Source: an uncultured Bacteroidales bacterium
GTDB taxonomy: Bacteria; Bacteroidota; Bacteroidia; Bacteroidales; Bacteroidaceae
Length of the DNA stretch: 64,000 nucleotides
NCBI GenBank assembly: GCA_902775375.1
Contig: CACYLU010000009.1
Coordinates: 20,827-84,826 of the forward strand
Direction: 5' to 3'
Shown: positions 18,151 to 27,250 of the stretch, piece by piece
Numbering within the stretch: position 1 is the first letter of the stretch
How the letters are laid out: every line of letters starts with the position of its first letter
Made by a program: the position numbers and the translations under genes
The notes under the pieces: generated by a model
The model's database searches: none
Told to the model about the DNA's origin: nothing
The model's input: the letters and a program-made list of their open reading frames with translations, nothing else

Positions 18151-19515
18151 TTGAATGAACTAAACGACATACTCGCTATAATAAGTGGCTGGCTTTGGGG
18201 CTGGCCCATGATTATCATGTTGTTGGGAACGCACCTGTACCTTACGTTCAGGTTGCGTTTCCCTCAACGCATGATTTTCACAGCTATTCGTCTTTCAGTA
18301 AAGAAAGACCCTGGTGCATCGGGCGATGTGTCACAATTCCATTCATTAGCTACAGCTTTAGCTGCCACTATTGGTACTGGTAACATCGTGGGTATGGCCA
18401 CGGCCATCGCTTTGGGTGGACCTGGTGCTGTATTGTGGTGCTGGCTCACAGGTGTCTTTGGCATTTCAACCAAATACGCCGAGGGACTACTGGCCATCAA
18501 ATACCGTGTAAAAGGGGCTGATGGCAAGATGCAAGGAGGCCCCATGTATGCATTAGAACGTGGTTTAGGTTGGAAATGGTTGGCCGTACTTTTTGCATTT
18601 TTTACTGCCATAGCCTCTTTTGGCATAGGCAATATGGTGCAAGCTAACGCTATATCTACCGTTACGGCAGAATCTTATCAGATATCCCCCTACCTAACAG
18701 GTGCTGTTATATGTATTCTCACAGCATTAGTAGTAATTGGAGGCGTGAAAAGTATTGCAAGGGTTTGTGGCATGCTTGTTCCTTTTATGGCGTTCTTCTA
18801 TGTTATCGGATGTATCATTATTCTCATCATTAACTCCTCTTTCATATGGCCTGCACTGAAGTTAATCTGTATTTCTGCTTTTACTCCCACAGCAGCAGGG
18901 GGAGGTTTTATTGGGGCTACGGTTATGACTGCCGCCCGTTTTGGTATCGCAAGAGGATTGTTCTCCAATGAGTCTGGTATGGGTTCTGCTCCCATCGTAG
19001 CAGCTGCGGCACAAACCCGTAACCCTGTACGCCAGGCATTGGTATCCTCATCTGGTACTTTCTGGGATACTGTGGTAATTTGTGCATTGACAGGTTTAGT
19101 AATTGTAAGCAGCATTCTTGCTTATCCTGACATTAGTTTCGACAATGGCGCCACACTCACTAAAATGGCTTTTTCCAAAATACCTTATTTTGGCACGCCT
19201 CTTTTGACCTTTGGTTTGATGACGTTTGCTTTCTCTACTATTTTAGGATGGTGCTATTATGGTGAACGAGCCGTTGAATATCTTAAAGGTAGACGTTGGG
19301 TCACTATCTATCGCATATTTTTCATTATTGCAGTATTTTTGGGCAGTGTGGCTAACCTCGCTATTGTATGGAATTTGGCGGACTGCATGAATGCCCTCAT
19401 GGCTATTCCTAACCTCATCTCTTTGCTATGCTTGAGTGGCATCATTGTACAGGAAACAAAGAAGTATCTTTGGGACGGACAATTAGACAAAGATATGAAC
19501 GAAGATAATTGTTGA
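18151..19515 (+). CDS. AGCS-family sodium:alanine/glycine symporter
   Basis: 454 aa with about ten membrane segments. Typical family motifs: TALAATIGTGNIVGMATAIALGG-type segment (about 68-90) and FSNESGMGSAPIVAAAAQT-type segment (about 270-290). It begins with TTG directly after the GH3 stop codon, without any gap. Imports small neutral amino acids with sodium. Confidence 0.93.
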   Translation: MNELNDILAIISGWLWGWPMIIMLLGTHLYLTFRLRFPQRMIFTAIRLSVKKDPGASGDVSQFHSLATALAATIGTGNIVGMATAIALGGPGAVLWCWLTGVFGISTKYAEGLLAIKYRVKGADGKMQGGPMYALERGLGWKWLAVLFAFFTAIASFGIGNMVQANAISTVTAESYQISPYLTGAVICILTALVVIGGVKSIARVCGMLVPFMAFFYVIGCIIILIINSSFIWPALKLICISAFTPTAAGGGFIGATVMTAARFGIARGLFSNESGMGSAPIVAAAAQTRNPVRQALVSSSGTFWDTVVICALTGLVIVSSILAYPDISFDNGATLTKMAFSKIPYFGTPLLTFGLMTFAFSTILGWCYYGERAVEYLKGRRWVTIYRIFFIIAVFLGSVANLAIVWNLADCMNALMAIPNLISLLCLSGIIVQETKKYLWDGQLDKDMNEDNC

Positions 19516-19538
19516 GTTCATTGGTCGAAATGCGTAAA

Positions 19539-20786
19539 ATGGAAGAAGTATATAGCATATTAGCACCGAAAACACTGAAGGCAATAGTTAACCTACCAGC
19601 TTCAAAAAGCATCAGCAACCGGGCATTGGTGCTTCAGGCTTTGGCTCATGGCAGATTGCCTTTAGGGAACCTCGCCGACTGTGATGACACGATGGTCATC
19701 ATCAAAGCATTACAAGAGGATGGAGAGGTGATTGACATCAAGGCTGCTGGTACAGCCATGCGCTTCCTTACAGCATTTTACAGCACACAGCCAGGTATGC
19801 ATATCTTGACGGGTACAGAGCGTATGAAGCAACGTCCAATCAGCATATTGGTTGAAGGTTTGCGACAATTGGGAGCTAAAATCGACTATGTTGAACAAGA
19901 AGGTTATCCCCCACTCCAAATCACTGGTGCCCAATTACAAAGCAAGGAACTTACTTTGCCTGGCGACGTTAGCTCTCAATATATCTCGTCCCTGTTAATG
20001 ATAGGCCCCACTCTGCCTCAAGGTCTTACCTTGAAGCTAACGGGCAAAGTAACCTCACTGCCTTATATTGACATGACGTTGAAGTTGATGAAAGATTTTG
20101 GGGCAACTGCTATTAGAGATAATCTCCAAAAGCCAATGACAATATCCGTGCAAGCTGGAAGTTATCAGGATATCTCCTACATTATTGAGAACGATTGGAG
20201 TGCAGCTTCTTATTGGTATGAAATAGTAGCACTGAGTCAAGACCCACAAGCACAAATTTCATTACCTCATTTAAAAAGGGATAGTACCCAAGGCGATAGT
20301 AAAGGAGCTGATTTATTTAGTCGGTTGGGCGTACAAACAGACTATACAAAAGAGGGAATCTGTATTTACAAACATGGTAAGTTGCCTCTACGAGTGGATG
20401 CTGATTTTCAAGAGATTCCAGACTTGGCACAAACCTTCGTAGTAACTTGTTGTATGCTGGATATTCCTTTCCGATTCACAGGTCTGCATACTCTCCGTAT
20501 CAAGGAAACCGACCGTATCAGTGCCCTCATCAATGAACTGCATAAATTAGGTTATGTATTATCTGCTGAAGGTGACAATACTTTGCTATGGAACGGAGAA
20601 AAATGTCAAGCCGAAGAAGCCCCAGTCATAGCTACCTACGATGACCACCGTATGGCAATGGCTTTTGCACCAGTCTCGTTTAAGTTGCCAAATATAACCA
20701 TCGAACATCCAGAGGTGGTGAGTAAGTCATATCCACATTTCTGGGATAATCTACAACAAGTGGGATTTGTTATAATGAATCATTAG
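19539..20786 (+). CDS. aroA: 3-phosphoshikimate 1-carboxyvinyltransferase (EPSP synthase)
   Basis: About 415 aa from the ATG at 19539 (other in-frame starts at 19530 ATG and 19509 TTG). Joins shikimate-3-phosphate and PEP in aromatic amino acid synthesis. Substrate motifs: LPASKSISNRALV near the N-terminus, AGTAMRFLTAF, LRIKETDRISAL and YDDHRMAMAFA. It overlaps the symporter 3' end only if the earliest start is used. The stop overlaps the convergent DUF4112 gene by 4 nt. Confidence 0.95.
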   Translation: MEEVYSILAPKTLKAIVNLPASKSISNRALVLQALAHGRLPLGNLADCDDTMVIIKALQEDGEVIDIKAAGTAMRFLTAFYSTQPGMHILTGTERMKQRPISILVEGLRQLGAKIDYVEQEGYPPLQITGAQLQSKELTLPGDVSSQYISSLLMIGPTLPQGLTLKLTGKVTSLPYIDMTLKLMKDFGATAIRDNLQKPMTISVQAGSYQDISYIIENDWSAASYWYEIVALSQDPQAQISLPHLKRDSTQGDSKGADLFSRLGVQTDYTKEGICIYKHGKLPLRVDADFQEIPDLAQTFVVTCCMLDIPFRFTGLHTLRIKETDRISALINELHKLGYVLSAEGDNTLLWNGEKCQAEEAPVIATYDDHRMAMAFAPVSFKLPNITIEHPEVVSKSYPHFWDNLQQVGFVIMNH

Positions 20787-21235
20787 AAAAGTCCTATCAA
20801 CCAATCCCATGCCCAAACGGCAAATTTAATCAAGAGCCAAATAAGTACACAAAGCACCGCTATTAGAGCAGCCATCCACCATGCTCGGCGATCAACGCTT
20901 TTTATCATTTCATCGTCACCTTCCACATAGCCTGTTATCAGGCGGTAATTCTTAACATAGCTATGATTAAAAAAGTCAAGTATATCACCTATCCAGAAAG
21001 GAATAACACCCATAGCAAAATCAATCAACATATTGCAAAGTAACGCCAAAGTCAGGGGGATAGAGCGAAGCTTGAACACGCTGAAATAAAGATAAGGAAG
21101 TGTTAGTAATGAAGTTACAGCATCACCAACAGTTGGCACAAGGCCGAGCAATGGATCCACATAATAGCGATCCATAATCGTTGCAATAGCTTGTATTAGC
21201 TTATACGATTTCAGCTCCTTAATATCCTTCTGCAT
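20783..21235 (-). CDS. DUF4112 membrane protein
   Basis: 150 aa with three to four membrane segments (about 30-50, 58-80, 115-145). DUF4112 features: an N-terminal MDRYYVDPLLGLVPTVGDA segment and PFWIGDILDFF. Function unknown. Convergent with aroA, sharing 4 nt. Seven bp after the transglutaminase-like gene. Confidence 0.85.
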   Translation of the reverse strand: MQKDIKELKSYKLIQAIATIMDRYYVDPLLGLVPTVGDAVTSLLTLPYLYFSVFKLRSIPLTLALLCNMLIDFAMGVIPFWIGDILDFFNHSYVKNYRLITGYVEGDDEMIKSVDRRAWWMAALIAVLCVLIWLLIKFAVWAWDWLIGLF

Positions 21236-21242
21236 ACTATAA

Positions 21243-23861
21243 TTATAATTTCTTAATCACTTCCATTAGTTGTTCTCCCAGTCCAATAGTATAGCCCTGC
21301 GATACGAACACCACACGATTAAAAGTATCGGCAACTATAAACATCGGCAACTGGTCCTGATGACTAAGGTGCATATTGGTAGCAATTTGCTTTTGTATCT
21401 GATGATTGATGTCAACTCCAAAAGATACCGTCATCGGTAATTCGCCATAATCATCCTGCCGATAATTCTGCTGCTGCACATCATCTGTAAACAGCAAGAT
21501 TACCGGTCTACCCCATATTTCAAAATCGGCTTTTAATTTAGCAATATCACGTAACGCATGGTTGGTAGGTTCTTGCCCTACACCCAGAACTCCAATGATG
21601 AAATAACCTCTGCCTGTCGTAGCAAGCACACTAGTCTCTGTGCCATCTTTTACATACTTGCTTTCAGAATCAAAAGAGCCAATTACTGTCACATCCTCAA
21701 CCGAAGGCTCACGAAGCTGCAAATCCAATGTTGTTATTTGACCATCAGCTATGGTAAAGATTTGCGATGTAGCCAACACTTTCCCACTGGCCATACGCTT
21801 ACCACTTACCAACAAATATGTTCCCTCATCTAACTGCATTCCTTTTTTGAATGTGTTGTTCCAACTCACTCCACCCCCCATATCTACTTGTCCTTCGTCA
21901 AAGCTTAGCAAACTGGTAGTACCACCTTCATTAATGCGGCTAATGGTGAAATGGCTGTAGTATTCAGGATTCTCTAAAACTTTTGTAGGCTCATATTTCA
22001 GTACCAATGTTCCTTTTGGAGCAATCGTCTGTTCTGCAGCATCAAAATTAACATCCATCCATTGCCCATCCTTGCGATATTGCACCTTACCGGTCACTCC
22101 ATCTTTTCGAGCTTCAATGCCAAGACTCCATGCCACATTTACAAAGAAGATATCACGGGAGCGAAGATCTGCCACACGAGATTTCCACACCCCAGGCGAA
22201 GACATAGCTATACGTGTGGCATACGGTCCCTCAACGATACTAAGATGTTCTGTACACCATTTCACCAATTCAGCAGGATCATTACGAAAGCGCGACTGGT
22301 CTGTCTGCTGTATTTTCTCTTGGAAAAACCGTTTGTATGGCACCAGCATCTCATCCTCCACTCGCATCTCGGGGCGGCTACCTGCCACTTGCTGGTCTTT
22401 CAAAACATCCAGACTTACATCGCGCAAGTCTTTGTCACTCAACAAAGCTAAGTAATCAACACTGCCACCCTGCAACAGATAACTCTTAATGACTTCATGA
22501 TTGCCGCTCGATTTCACCAAAAGGCTAATTGCCTCCTTTGGCAACCCATGCTCTTGTACGAATGTTGTAGCTGACTCTTCATTCATGAAAGAATTCATAT
22601 AGTCTATGCGCATAGCGTCTTCAGCCACTTTGCGTTCCTCATTCAGTAAACGCTGCTCCTCAGTGACGTCAGGCAATGTATATTGTTCTACAGGAGGCAT
22701 TATATCCAACTTATCTACCTCGAAAGCATGCACCACACCATCGTCTGGGTTTGTCTTATCCAATACGATATCAATCTCTTCATCAGTACCAAATGATGCC
22801 TTACTATAGCCATAACAGCCTTTCGACGAAGCCCATACCAGCATGTCACCCTTGCCAGCTGTCAAAAAAGTATGCCCATCAGCGTCTGCATATTTGGTCA
22901 CCACAGGACAAAATTCTGCATAGTTATAAATCATGAAATCCACCCGTGCATCTGCCACAGGTTTTCCTTGTGCATCCACTATATTAAAATCAATACGTGC
23001 TGTCGATGCATAGTTATCTATCAAGTTGATTTCAGTAAACGTATCTGTCACAAGCATTTTCTCTTCTGGACCATTATATTTGCCAAACACACGGGTATGC
23101 ATCAGCAAGGCACGGCTCGCAGCACTGTTAAACCAACCCAGGTTTAATACTGGTTCTGGTTCACAGGCACCCATGAACCACCACTCTCCATCAGCCCACG
23201 CTTCGACCCAAGCATGATTGTCGTCTGTATGGGCCCATCTAGGGGTATAGACTTGACGGGCAGGGATACCTACAGCCCTGAGGGCTGATACGGTAAATGT
23301 AGATTCCTCGCCACAACGGCCATATGCAGCACTGATGGTAGCAAGCGGAGAAGTAGTACGAGCATCTGACGGCTTGTATGTTACTCGTTCATGACACCAA
23401 TGGTTTATCTCCAATATTGCGTCTTTCATCGACATCCCATTTACCCTCTCTTTCAGTTCATCGTAATACACACTGCGGAAGGCATCTAGATTCTCGTTGT
23501 TAACACGAATAGGCAGCACAAAATGACGAAATAGCAGTTCGGGCACTTGTTTGCCCCATGGCATCTCCTGCTGAGCCTTGAACGACATACGCACATTATC
23601 CAGATAATAGTCGGTACTATAATCTGTCATATCGGCAACAGGCATATAGGCATAGAGAAACTGCAACGCCTCTCGTTCTTTCACTGATATGTCAGAAGAA
23701 GGCGAATAAAAATGTGCCCCCACCAAACTGACCTTTGCTTCAAAGTCTTTTGCCACCTGACTTCTATATGCATTATCCGTAATAAAGTGATTACTTGTAA
23801 ATGTGCAAGAAGTCAAAAGTAATAAACATAACGATATCAACTCAAAAAGTCTTTTTTTCAT
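21243..23861 (-). CDS. Large lipoprotein with transglutaminase-like and thioredoxin-like domains
   Basis: About 872 aa from the ATG at 23861 (MKKRLFELISL...). Upstream in-frame codons to 23999 cross a terminator hairpin. Lipobox LLTSC. The transglutaminase core is near 160-280: Cys in AYGRCGEEST, His in NHAWVEAW. Central beta-rich domains follow, then another domain with predominantly beta strands. The C-terminal ~100 residues (GRPVILLFTDD... QLPMFIVADTFNRVVFVS) look thioredoxin-like but lack a CxxC pair. Probably a periplasm-facing peptide-modifying or peptidase-type lipoprotein; the substrate is unknown. Confidence 0.85.
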   Translation of the reverse strand: MKKRLFELISLCLLLLTSCTFTSNHFITDNAYRSQVAKDFEAKVSLVGAHFYSPSSDISVKEREALQFLYAYMPVADMTDYSTDYYLDNVRMSFKAQQEMPWGKQVPELLFRHFVLPIRVNNENLDAFRSVYYDELKERVNGMSMKDAILEINHWCHERVTYKPSDARTTSPLATISAAYGRCGEESTFTVSALRAVGIPARQVYTPRWAHTDDNHAWVEAWADGEWWFMGACEPEPVLNLGWFNSAASRALLMHTRVFGKYNGPEEKMLVTDTFTEINLIDNYASTARIDFNIVDAQGKPVADARVDFMIYNYAEFCPVVTKYADADGHTFLTAGKGDMLVWASSKGCYGYSKASFGTDEEIDIVLDKTNPDDGVVHAFEVDKLDIMPPVEQYTLPDVTEEQRLLNEERKVAEDAMRIDYMNSFMNEESATTFVQEHGLPKEAISLLVKSSGNHEVIKSYLLQGGSVDYLALLSDKDLRDVSLDVLKDQQVAGSRPEMRVEDEMLVPYKRFFQEKIQQTDQSRFRNDPAELVKWCTEHLSIVEGPYATRIAMSSPGVWKSRVADLRSRDIFFVNVAWSLGIEARKDGVTGKVQYRKDGQWMDVNFDAAEQTIAPKGTLVLKYEPTKVLENPEYYSHFTISRINEGGTTSLLSFDEGQVDMGGGVSWNNTFKKGMQLDEGTYLLVSGKRMASGKVLATSQIFTIADGQITTLDLQLREPSVEDVTVIGSFDSESKYVKDGTETSVLATTGRGYFIIGVLGVGQEPTNHALRDIAKLKADFEIWGRPVILLFTDDVQQQNYRQDDYGELPMTVSFGVDINHQIQKQIATNMHLSHQDQLPMFIVADTFNRVVFVSQGYTIGLGEQLMEVIKKL

Positions 23862-23937
23862 ATTGTTAGTACATCCAATTCTCCGCAAAAATAAGAAAAA
23901 AAGATAATATAACTCATATACTGGAGATTTATTACAT

Positions 23938-23972
23938 AAAAGAAAGCTCCTCCTCTGAGAAGCTTTCTTTAC
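23938..23972 (-). terminator. Terminator after the DUF6266 gene
   Basis: Inverted repeat AGAAAGCT with AGCTTTCT, extended by inner pairs, with flanking A/T runs. It lies about 35 bp past the DUF6266 stop on the minus strand and before the next start at 23861. Confidence 0.65.
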
Positions 23973-24005
23973 ACTCATTCCACAGAATGAAAATAACATA
24001 GCCGT

Positions 24006-24755
24006 TTAAATTTGGAAGCCTCCGCCATCATCGCCGCCACCGCCATTTTCTCCGCTATTACCTCCAGAACTGGTGCCGGAATTTCCACTGCCACCTGACG
24101 AAGAGCCAGTGCTAGAGTTTGCCACTCCAATGTTTAGCAAGCAAGTACTGTCAGCACAATTCCCCGTTTCCGTATTTCTGAAACCCAGATAGACAGCAAG
24201 GTTGGCAGAACCCCATCCAGCAGGAAGGGCGAATACACACTGGCCATCGCCTCGGACACCCGCATTTGTGTCATAATCAGCCTCACCATCATCCTTGTTA
24301 TATACAAGTACCATAGCAACATCAGATGATTGAGCGTCACCTTTCCCAGAGTTGTCTGTCCAAGTAAAGTTCACCTTGTCACCACTAATAGAAGCATTAG
24401 CAATCTTCACAGGTTTCAAAGAGCCTCTGCTCACCATCACTTTGTCAAAATCAAGTTCCCAGTCCGTTCCATTTCCAGTCATGGCATATCGCAACAAATA
24501 AGAGACCAGTCCGTTGTATGCCGTTCTGTTTCTCAACTCTGGAGCATAGCCCAGTCTGGCAAAGCCCAACACATCGTGCGCGAAAGCTTGTGCAACGGCA
24601 AACTTGGCTCGTTGAGCCTGCTGTTTTAGTGAATTTTTATCATTCACATGGTCAGTTAGGCCCCTCATGTAATAGACAGACTTCCATCGGGAACCTACAA
24701 CAGCTCCCACCTTGCCTGAGAAACCTCCCAGGACACCTTGTTTAATTTTTCCCAT
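24006..24755 (-). CDS. DUF6266-family protein
   Basis: 249 aa. The N-terminus MGKIKQGVLGGFSGKVGAVV is the hallmark of DUF6266, a Bacteroidetes family of unknown role. Residues 1-105 are the conserved part. Residues 110-210 form a beta-sandwich-like part (VNFTWTDNSGKG). The last 40 residues are a Ser/Gly/Asn low-complexity tail. No signal peptide. It borders the low-GC accessory section. Confidence 0.8.
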   Translation of the reverse strand: MGKIKQGVLGGFSGKVGAVVGSRWKSVYYMRGLTDHVNDKNSLKQQAQRAKFAVAQAFAHDVLGFARLGYAPELRNRTAYNGLVSYLLRYAMTGNGTDWELDFDKVMVSRGSLKPVKIANASISGDKVNFTWTDNSGKGDAQSSDVAMVLVYNKDDGEADYDTNAGVRGDGQCVFALPAGWGSANLAVYLGFRNTETGNCADSTCLLNIGVANSSTGSSSGGSGNSGTSSGGNSGENGGGGDDGGGFQI

Positions 24756-24818
24756 AAATCAAATTATAAATAATAGTTAAAGTTTTCACAATAAAAAAAA
24801 CACCGAAACATGATACTT

Positions 24819-25163
24819 TCACCAAATCTCAACATCCTCAAGTTGACCCATTACGTCTATCAACTTTTCACCATCAAGATCCATGTTTTCTATCAATTGA
24901 TTCGCACTTGGATAAACCACATATTCCTTGCTAAAATGTTCATCGGAAATAACAGCTTTTTCGCCATTTCTCATCAAGTAGTACATCTTGCCTTTATATC
25001 TGAACGACAAGTCATAGTTTTGAACTGCAAATTCATAGAAGAAAGCCTCTTCGTTCCATGATTTATAGCCGCAATACTCTGACCCATATTTAGCCACATC
25101 AGGCTGATACTTAAAGTTCATAGGATACCCATTTAAATCCAAACATACATCTGTATTCTCCAT
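24819..25163 (-). CDS. Orphan acidic protein, possible immunity partner
   Basis: 114 aa, acidic (net negative), soluble, no signal peptide. I do not recognise a family. It is 5 bp after the 124-aa gene and third in the DUF4417 trio. Size, charge and position directly behind a small basic toxin-like gene fit an immunity protein, but this is an inference from context only. Confidence 0.7.
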   Translation of the reverse strand: MENTDVCLDLNGYPMNFKYQPDVAKYGSEYCGYKSWNEEAFFYEFAVQNYDLSFRYKGKMYYLMRNGEKAVISDEHFSKEYVVYPSANQLIENMDLDGEKLIDVMGQLEDVEIW

Positions 25164-25168
25164 AACAC

Positions 25169-25543
25169 TTATTTTTTAAATTTTCTTACTTTTTCTAATA
25201 AATCCATCATTTCAGAGGTTAATTTATGAGCTTCCTTCTCTTGTCCATTATTTTTCCAATAGTGAAAATGAGGACTTAATCCATTATGCTCTTGCGTATG
25301 GATTTCAAACAGTTTTTTCCCGTCTGCACCATATTTGGCAATAGCCTTTACATCTTTTCCGTCCTTTCTGAAGGTTGCATAAATTGCATTTGGTGAATGA
25401 CTCTCCTCTGGTAACTTCACTCCTTTCTTAGGGTTTTTAGGTTCTAAAACCTTAATGCTACCATCTATCGTAAAAACGGTTCTATACGACCTACCCTCTT
25501 CACTATGAGTAGTTCCTGCCGCAAAACTTCCATTACCTCCCAT
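25169..25543 (-). CDS. Small basic protein resembling a phage-type MuF-linked toxin domain
   Basis: 124 aa, basic. It starts MGGNGSFAAGTTHSEEG, reminiscent of the Gly-rich MGGxG starts of phage-borne MuF-associated small toxins. The conserved core has IAKYGADGKKLFEIHTQEH and SPHFHYWK, a clustered-His motif that could be a nuclease-type active site. The start overlaps the end of the DUF4417 gene by 11 nt. Function is not established; toxin is a working idea. Low GC compared with neighbouring operons. Confidence 0.65.
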   Translation of the reverse strand: MGGNGSFAAGTTHSEEGRSYRTVFTIDGSIKVLEPKNPKKGVKLPEESHSPNAIYATFRKDGKDVKAIAKYGADGKKLFEIHTQEHNGLSPHFHYWKNNGQEKEAHKLTSEMMDLLEKVRKFKK

Positions 25544-26270
25544 GTCTTAACCTCCTCCATTGATTGTTTTCAAAAAAAGTGCTAATCTCCTCTTTTTCAT
25601 CAGGCATAACATCACCATATCTGACAATTGACTTAGGAGACAGCCTCTTTAGCATTTCGTTATAACCTTTTAGCCAAAGGTACTTTGAAGCATTACATCC
25701 GCGAATTCCCATACAGTTAACTGCAACAACAGAATTCTTAGGAACGCCAGAGAAGCTATAACCGTAGCTGTCAGGAACCGACCAAGTAACATTATAGATA
25801 ATATTTACTCCATTATTCTGCCAATAAGCACCTAAAGCCCTGTTGCAATATGCATTATACCTACGTTGAGCTTCATTCATATTAACAAATTGAGAAAAAT
25901 CAGGAGTAATTACTGATTTGAAGCGCTTAAGTATAGACAAATAACGCTTAGGCTGCCTCAACACTCTTACAAACAAAGCATCATTGATGTAAAAATGCAC
26001 AGTACAGTCATAATCTCTTTTTGCTATCGCTTCATGAAAAGGAACAAGCCTCATAGGAAGTGCCCCCTCAAAAGGCCTGATAATGGGCATTTTATACTCA
26101 TCATCAAGTTCAAGATCCTCGAAAATATCTAAATGATATAACTCATATTTAGAATATTTCTTTGTCTTTTTGTTCTTGCTTGGCGTATTATATTGCCCTG
26201 ATATGCCTGTTAAATTTATAGGCAATTCACAAAGGGGAAATGTCCCCAATAATGACAAATTATTAATCAT
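25533..26270 (-). CDS. DUF4417-family protein
   Basis: 245 aa. The central and C-terminal parts match DUF4417 as I know it: DCTVHFYINDALFVRVLRQP, VITPDFSQFVNMNEAQRRYN, NVTWSVPDSYGYSFSGVP and LKRLSPKSIVRYGD. The family occurs in phages and mobile elements and has no proven activity. First gene of a three-gene leftward unit, with a candidate small RNA directly divergent to it. Confidence 0.8.
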   Translation of the reverse strand: MINNLSLLGTFPLCELPINLTGISGQYNTPSKNKKTKKYSKYELYHLDIFEDLELDDEYKMPIIRPFEGALPMRLVPFHEAIAKRDYDCTVHFYINDALFVRVLRQPKRYLSILKRFKSVITPDFSQFVNMNEAQRRYNAYCNRALGAYWQNNGVNIIYNVTWSVPDSYGYSFSGVPKNSVVAVNCMGIRGCNASKYLWLKGYNEMLKRLSPKSIVRYGDVMPDEKEEISTFFENNQWRRLRHGR

Positions 26271-26290
26271 AAAAAAAATTAATTTTGTGC

Positions 26291-26319
26291 TTGCGTTTCA
26301 ACAAAGTTTATTATCTTTG
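26291..26319 (+). promoter_or_regulatory. Promoter of the candidate small RNA
   Basis: -7 box TATCTTTG (26312-26319) and a partial -33 box TTG (26291-26293) with an 18-nt spacer. No coding gene follows on this strand before the terminator at 26389-26421. Confidence 0.6.
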
Positions 26320-26325
26320 CAATTG

Positions 26326-26421
26326 CAAGCTGTTAAAGACTCTATTAATAATTTAGTTTGCACATTGGCATCCTTGATGCCTAACCATAGTTCCAGTCTC
26401 TGGTACAGGCTGGAACTTTTT
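26326..26421 (+). ncRNA. Candidate structured small RNA, about 96 nt
   Basis: Between a TAnnTTTG promoter box and a strong terminator there is no start codon with a sensible frame, but two hairpins. Hairpin 1 is GGCATC-CTT-GATGCC (26367-26381), a perfect 6-bp stem. Hairpin 2 is AGTTCCAG...CTGGAACT (26389-26417) followed by six Ts. Divergent to the DUF4417 gene and antisense to any read-through from the gene at 26446. It may belong to a described Bacteroidales RNA family such as Bacteroidales-1; this was not tested. Confidence 0.6.
26389..26421 (+). terminator. Terminator ending the candidate small RNA
   Basis: An 8-bp perfect stem with a 13-nt loop, then TTTTTT on the plus strand. The minus-strand side has no T run, so it acts rightward. 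Confidence 0.8.
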
Positions 26422-26445
26422 TATGTGCCATAGTTAACCTATGTC

Positions 26446-26835
26446 CTACATATTTTCACCTCCTTTTTTGTTTTTAGGTTTCTCAGTCTTGTCCATCCTA
26501 TAGACATTGCCTTTAAGATCAGCATCAAGACTCTGCAACCTAACAAGCCTGAATGAAACACTGTTATTCACATAATCAATCCCCAACGAATCAAACAACA
26601 ATGCAAGCGGCACATAGAAATAGCTGCCCGACTTTCTAATCTTGAAGGCATCCTCATCATCATTCTTTGCAAGCACCATATACATTACGTCATCATCATC
26701 CATGCAGAATTTTATAGGGAGCTTGTCTTCAAGAAGCAAGGTCTTCCCCGTGTCTTCCGCAAAATTAAGCCTCCCATCGCTCTGAACTGAAGCCCTCAAT
26801 CTTTCGCTATAGTCCCTAACACTTAAAACTCTCAT
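26446..26835 (-). CDS. Orphan protein of the accessory section
   Basis: About 129 aa from the ATG at 26835; a TTG at 26865 is the longer choice. Alternating beta-strands and a Lys-rich end (KPKNKKGG). No family recognised, no signal peptide or membrane segment. Low GC. Not obviously in an operon with the DUF4417 unit, since the small RNA and its terminator lie between. Confidence 0.6.
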   Translation of the reverse strand: MRVLSVRDYSERLRASVQSDGRLNFAEDTGKTLLLEDKLPIKFCMDDDDVMYMVLAKNDDEDAFKIRKSGSYFYVPLALLFDSLGIDYVNNSVSFRLVRLQSLDADLKGNVYRMDKTEKPKNKKGGENM

Positions 26836-27250
26836 TTTTCTCCAAATTTTATAAAACTTGCGCAAAGATAATACACGAATTAAGGTTTTCCAAATTTTTC
26901 TTGAACTTTTTTCTGATTTTCCTAAAAATATTATTATAATTCGCTTTTAAACGGAGAATCGGGTTTTATATATACCAGGATTATACTACCCACCCCCCCA
27001 AAAAACCTTTCCTATTATAAGAAAATATTCTTCATAAGGAAAACTATTCCTTTAAAATGAATTTCAGCAACTAAAGAATATATCAGAAAAATTTAAGAAA
27101 GATTTCAGAGAGCAATTAGCAGAAATAATTATTAAAATAATAATAAAATTTACACTAAAAGAGACAGAAAGCACATCTCATAGTCACATCTCATTCAAAT
27201 CACCCTCGGAATTTTGCCGCCACCTCCACATTCCTTGTTCGTTTATATGG

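Noticed and set aside
26993-26999. Poly-C tract as a phase-variation switch
   Set aside because: Seven Cs, more than 350 bp from the promoter and outside any gene; too short and badly placed.
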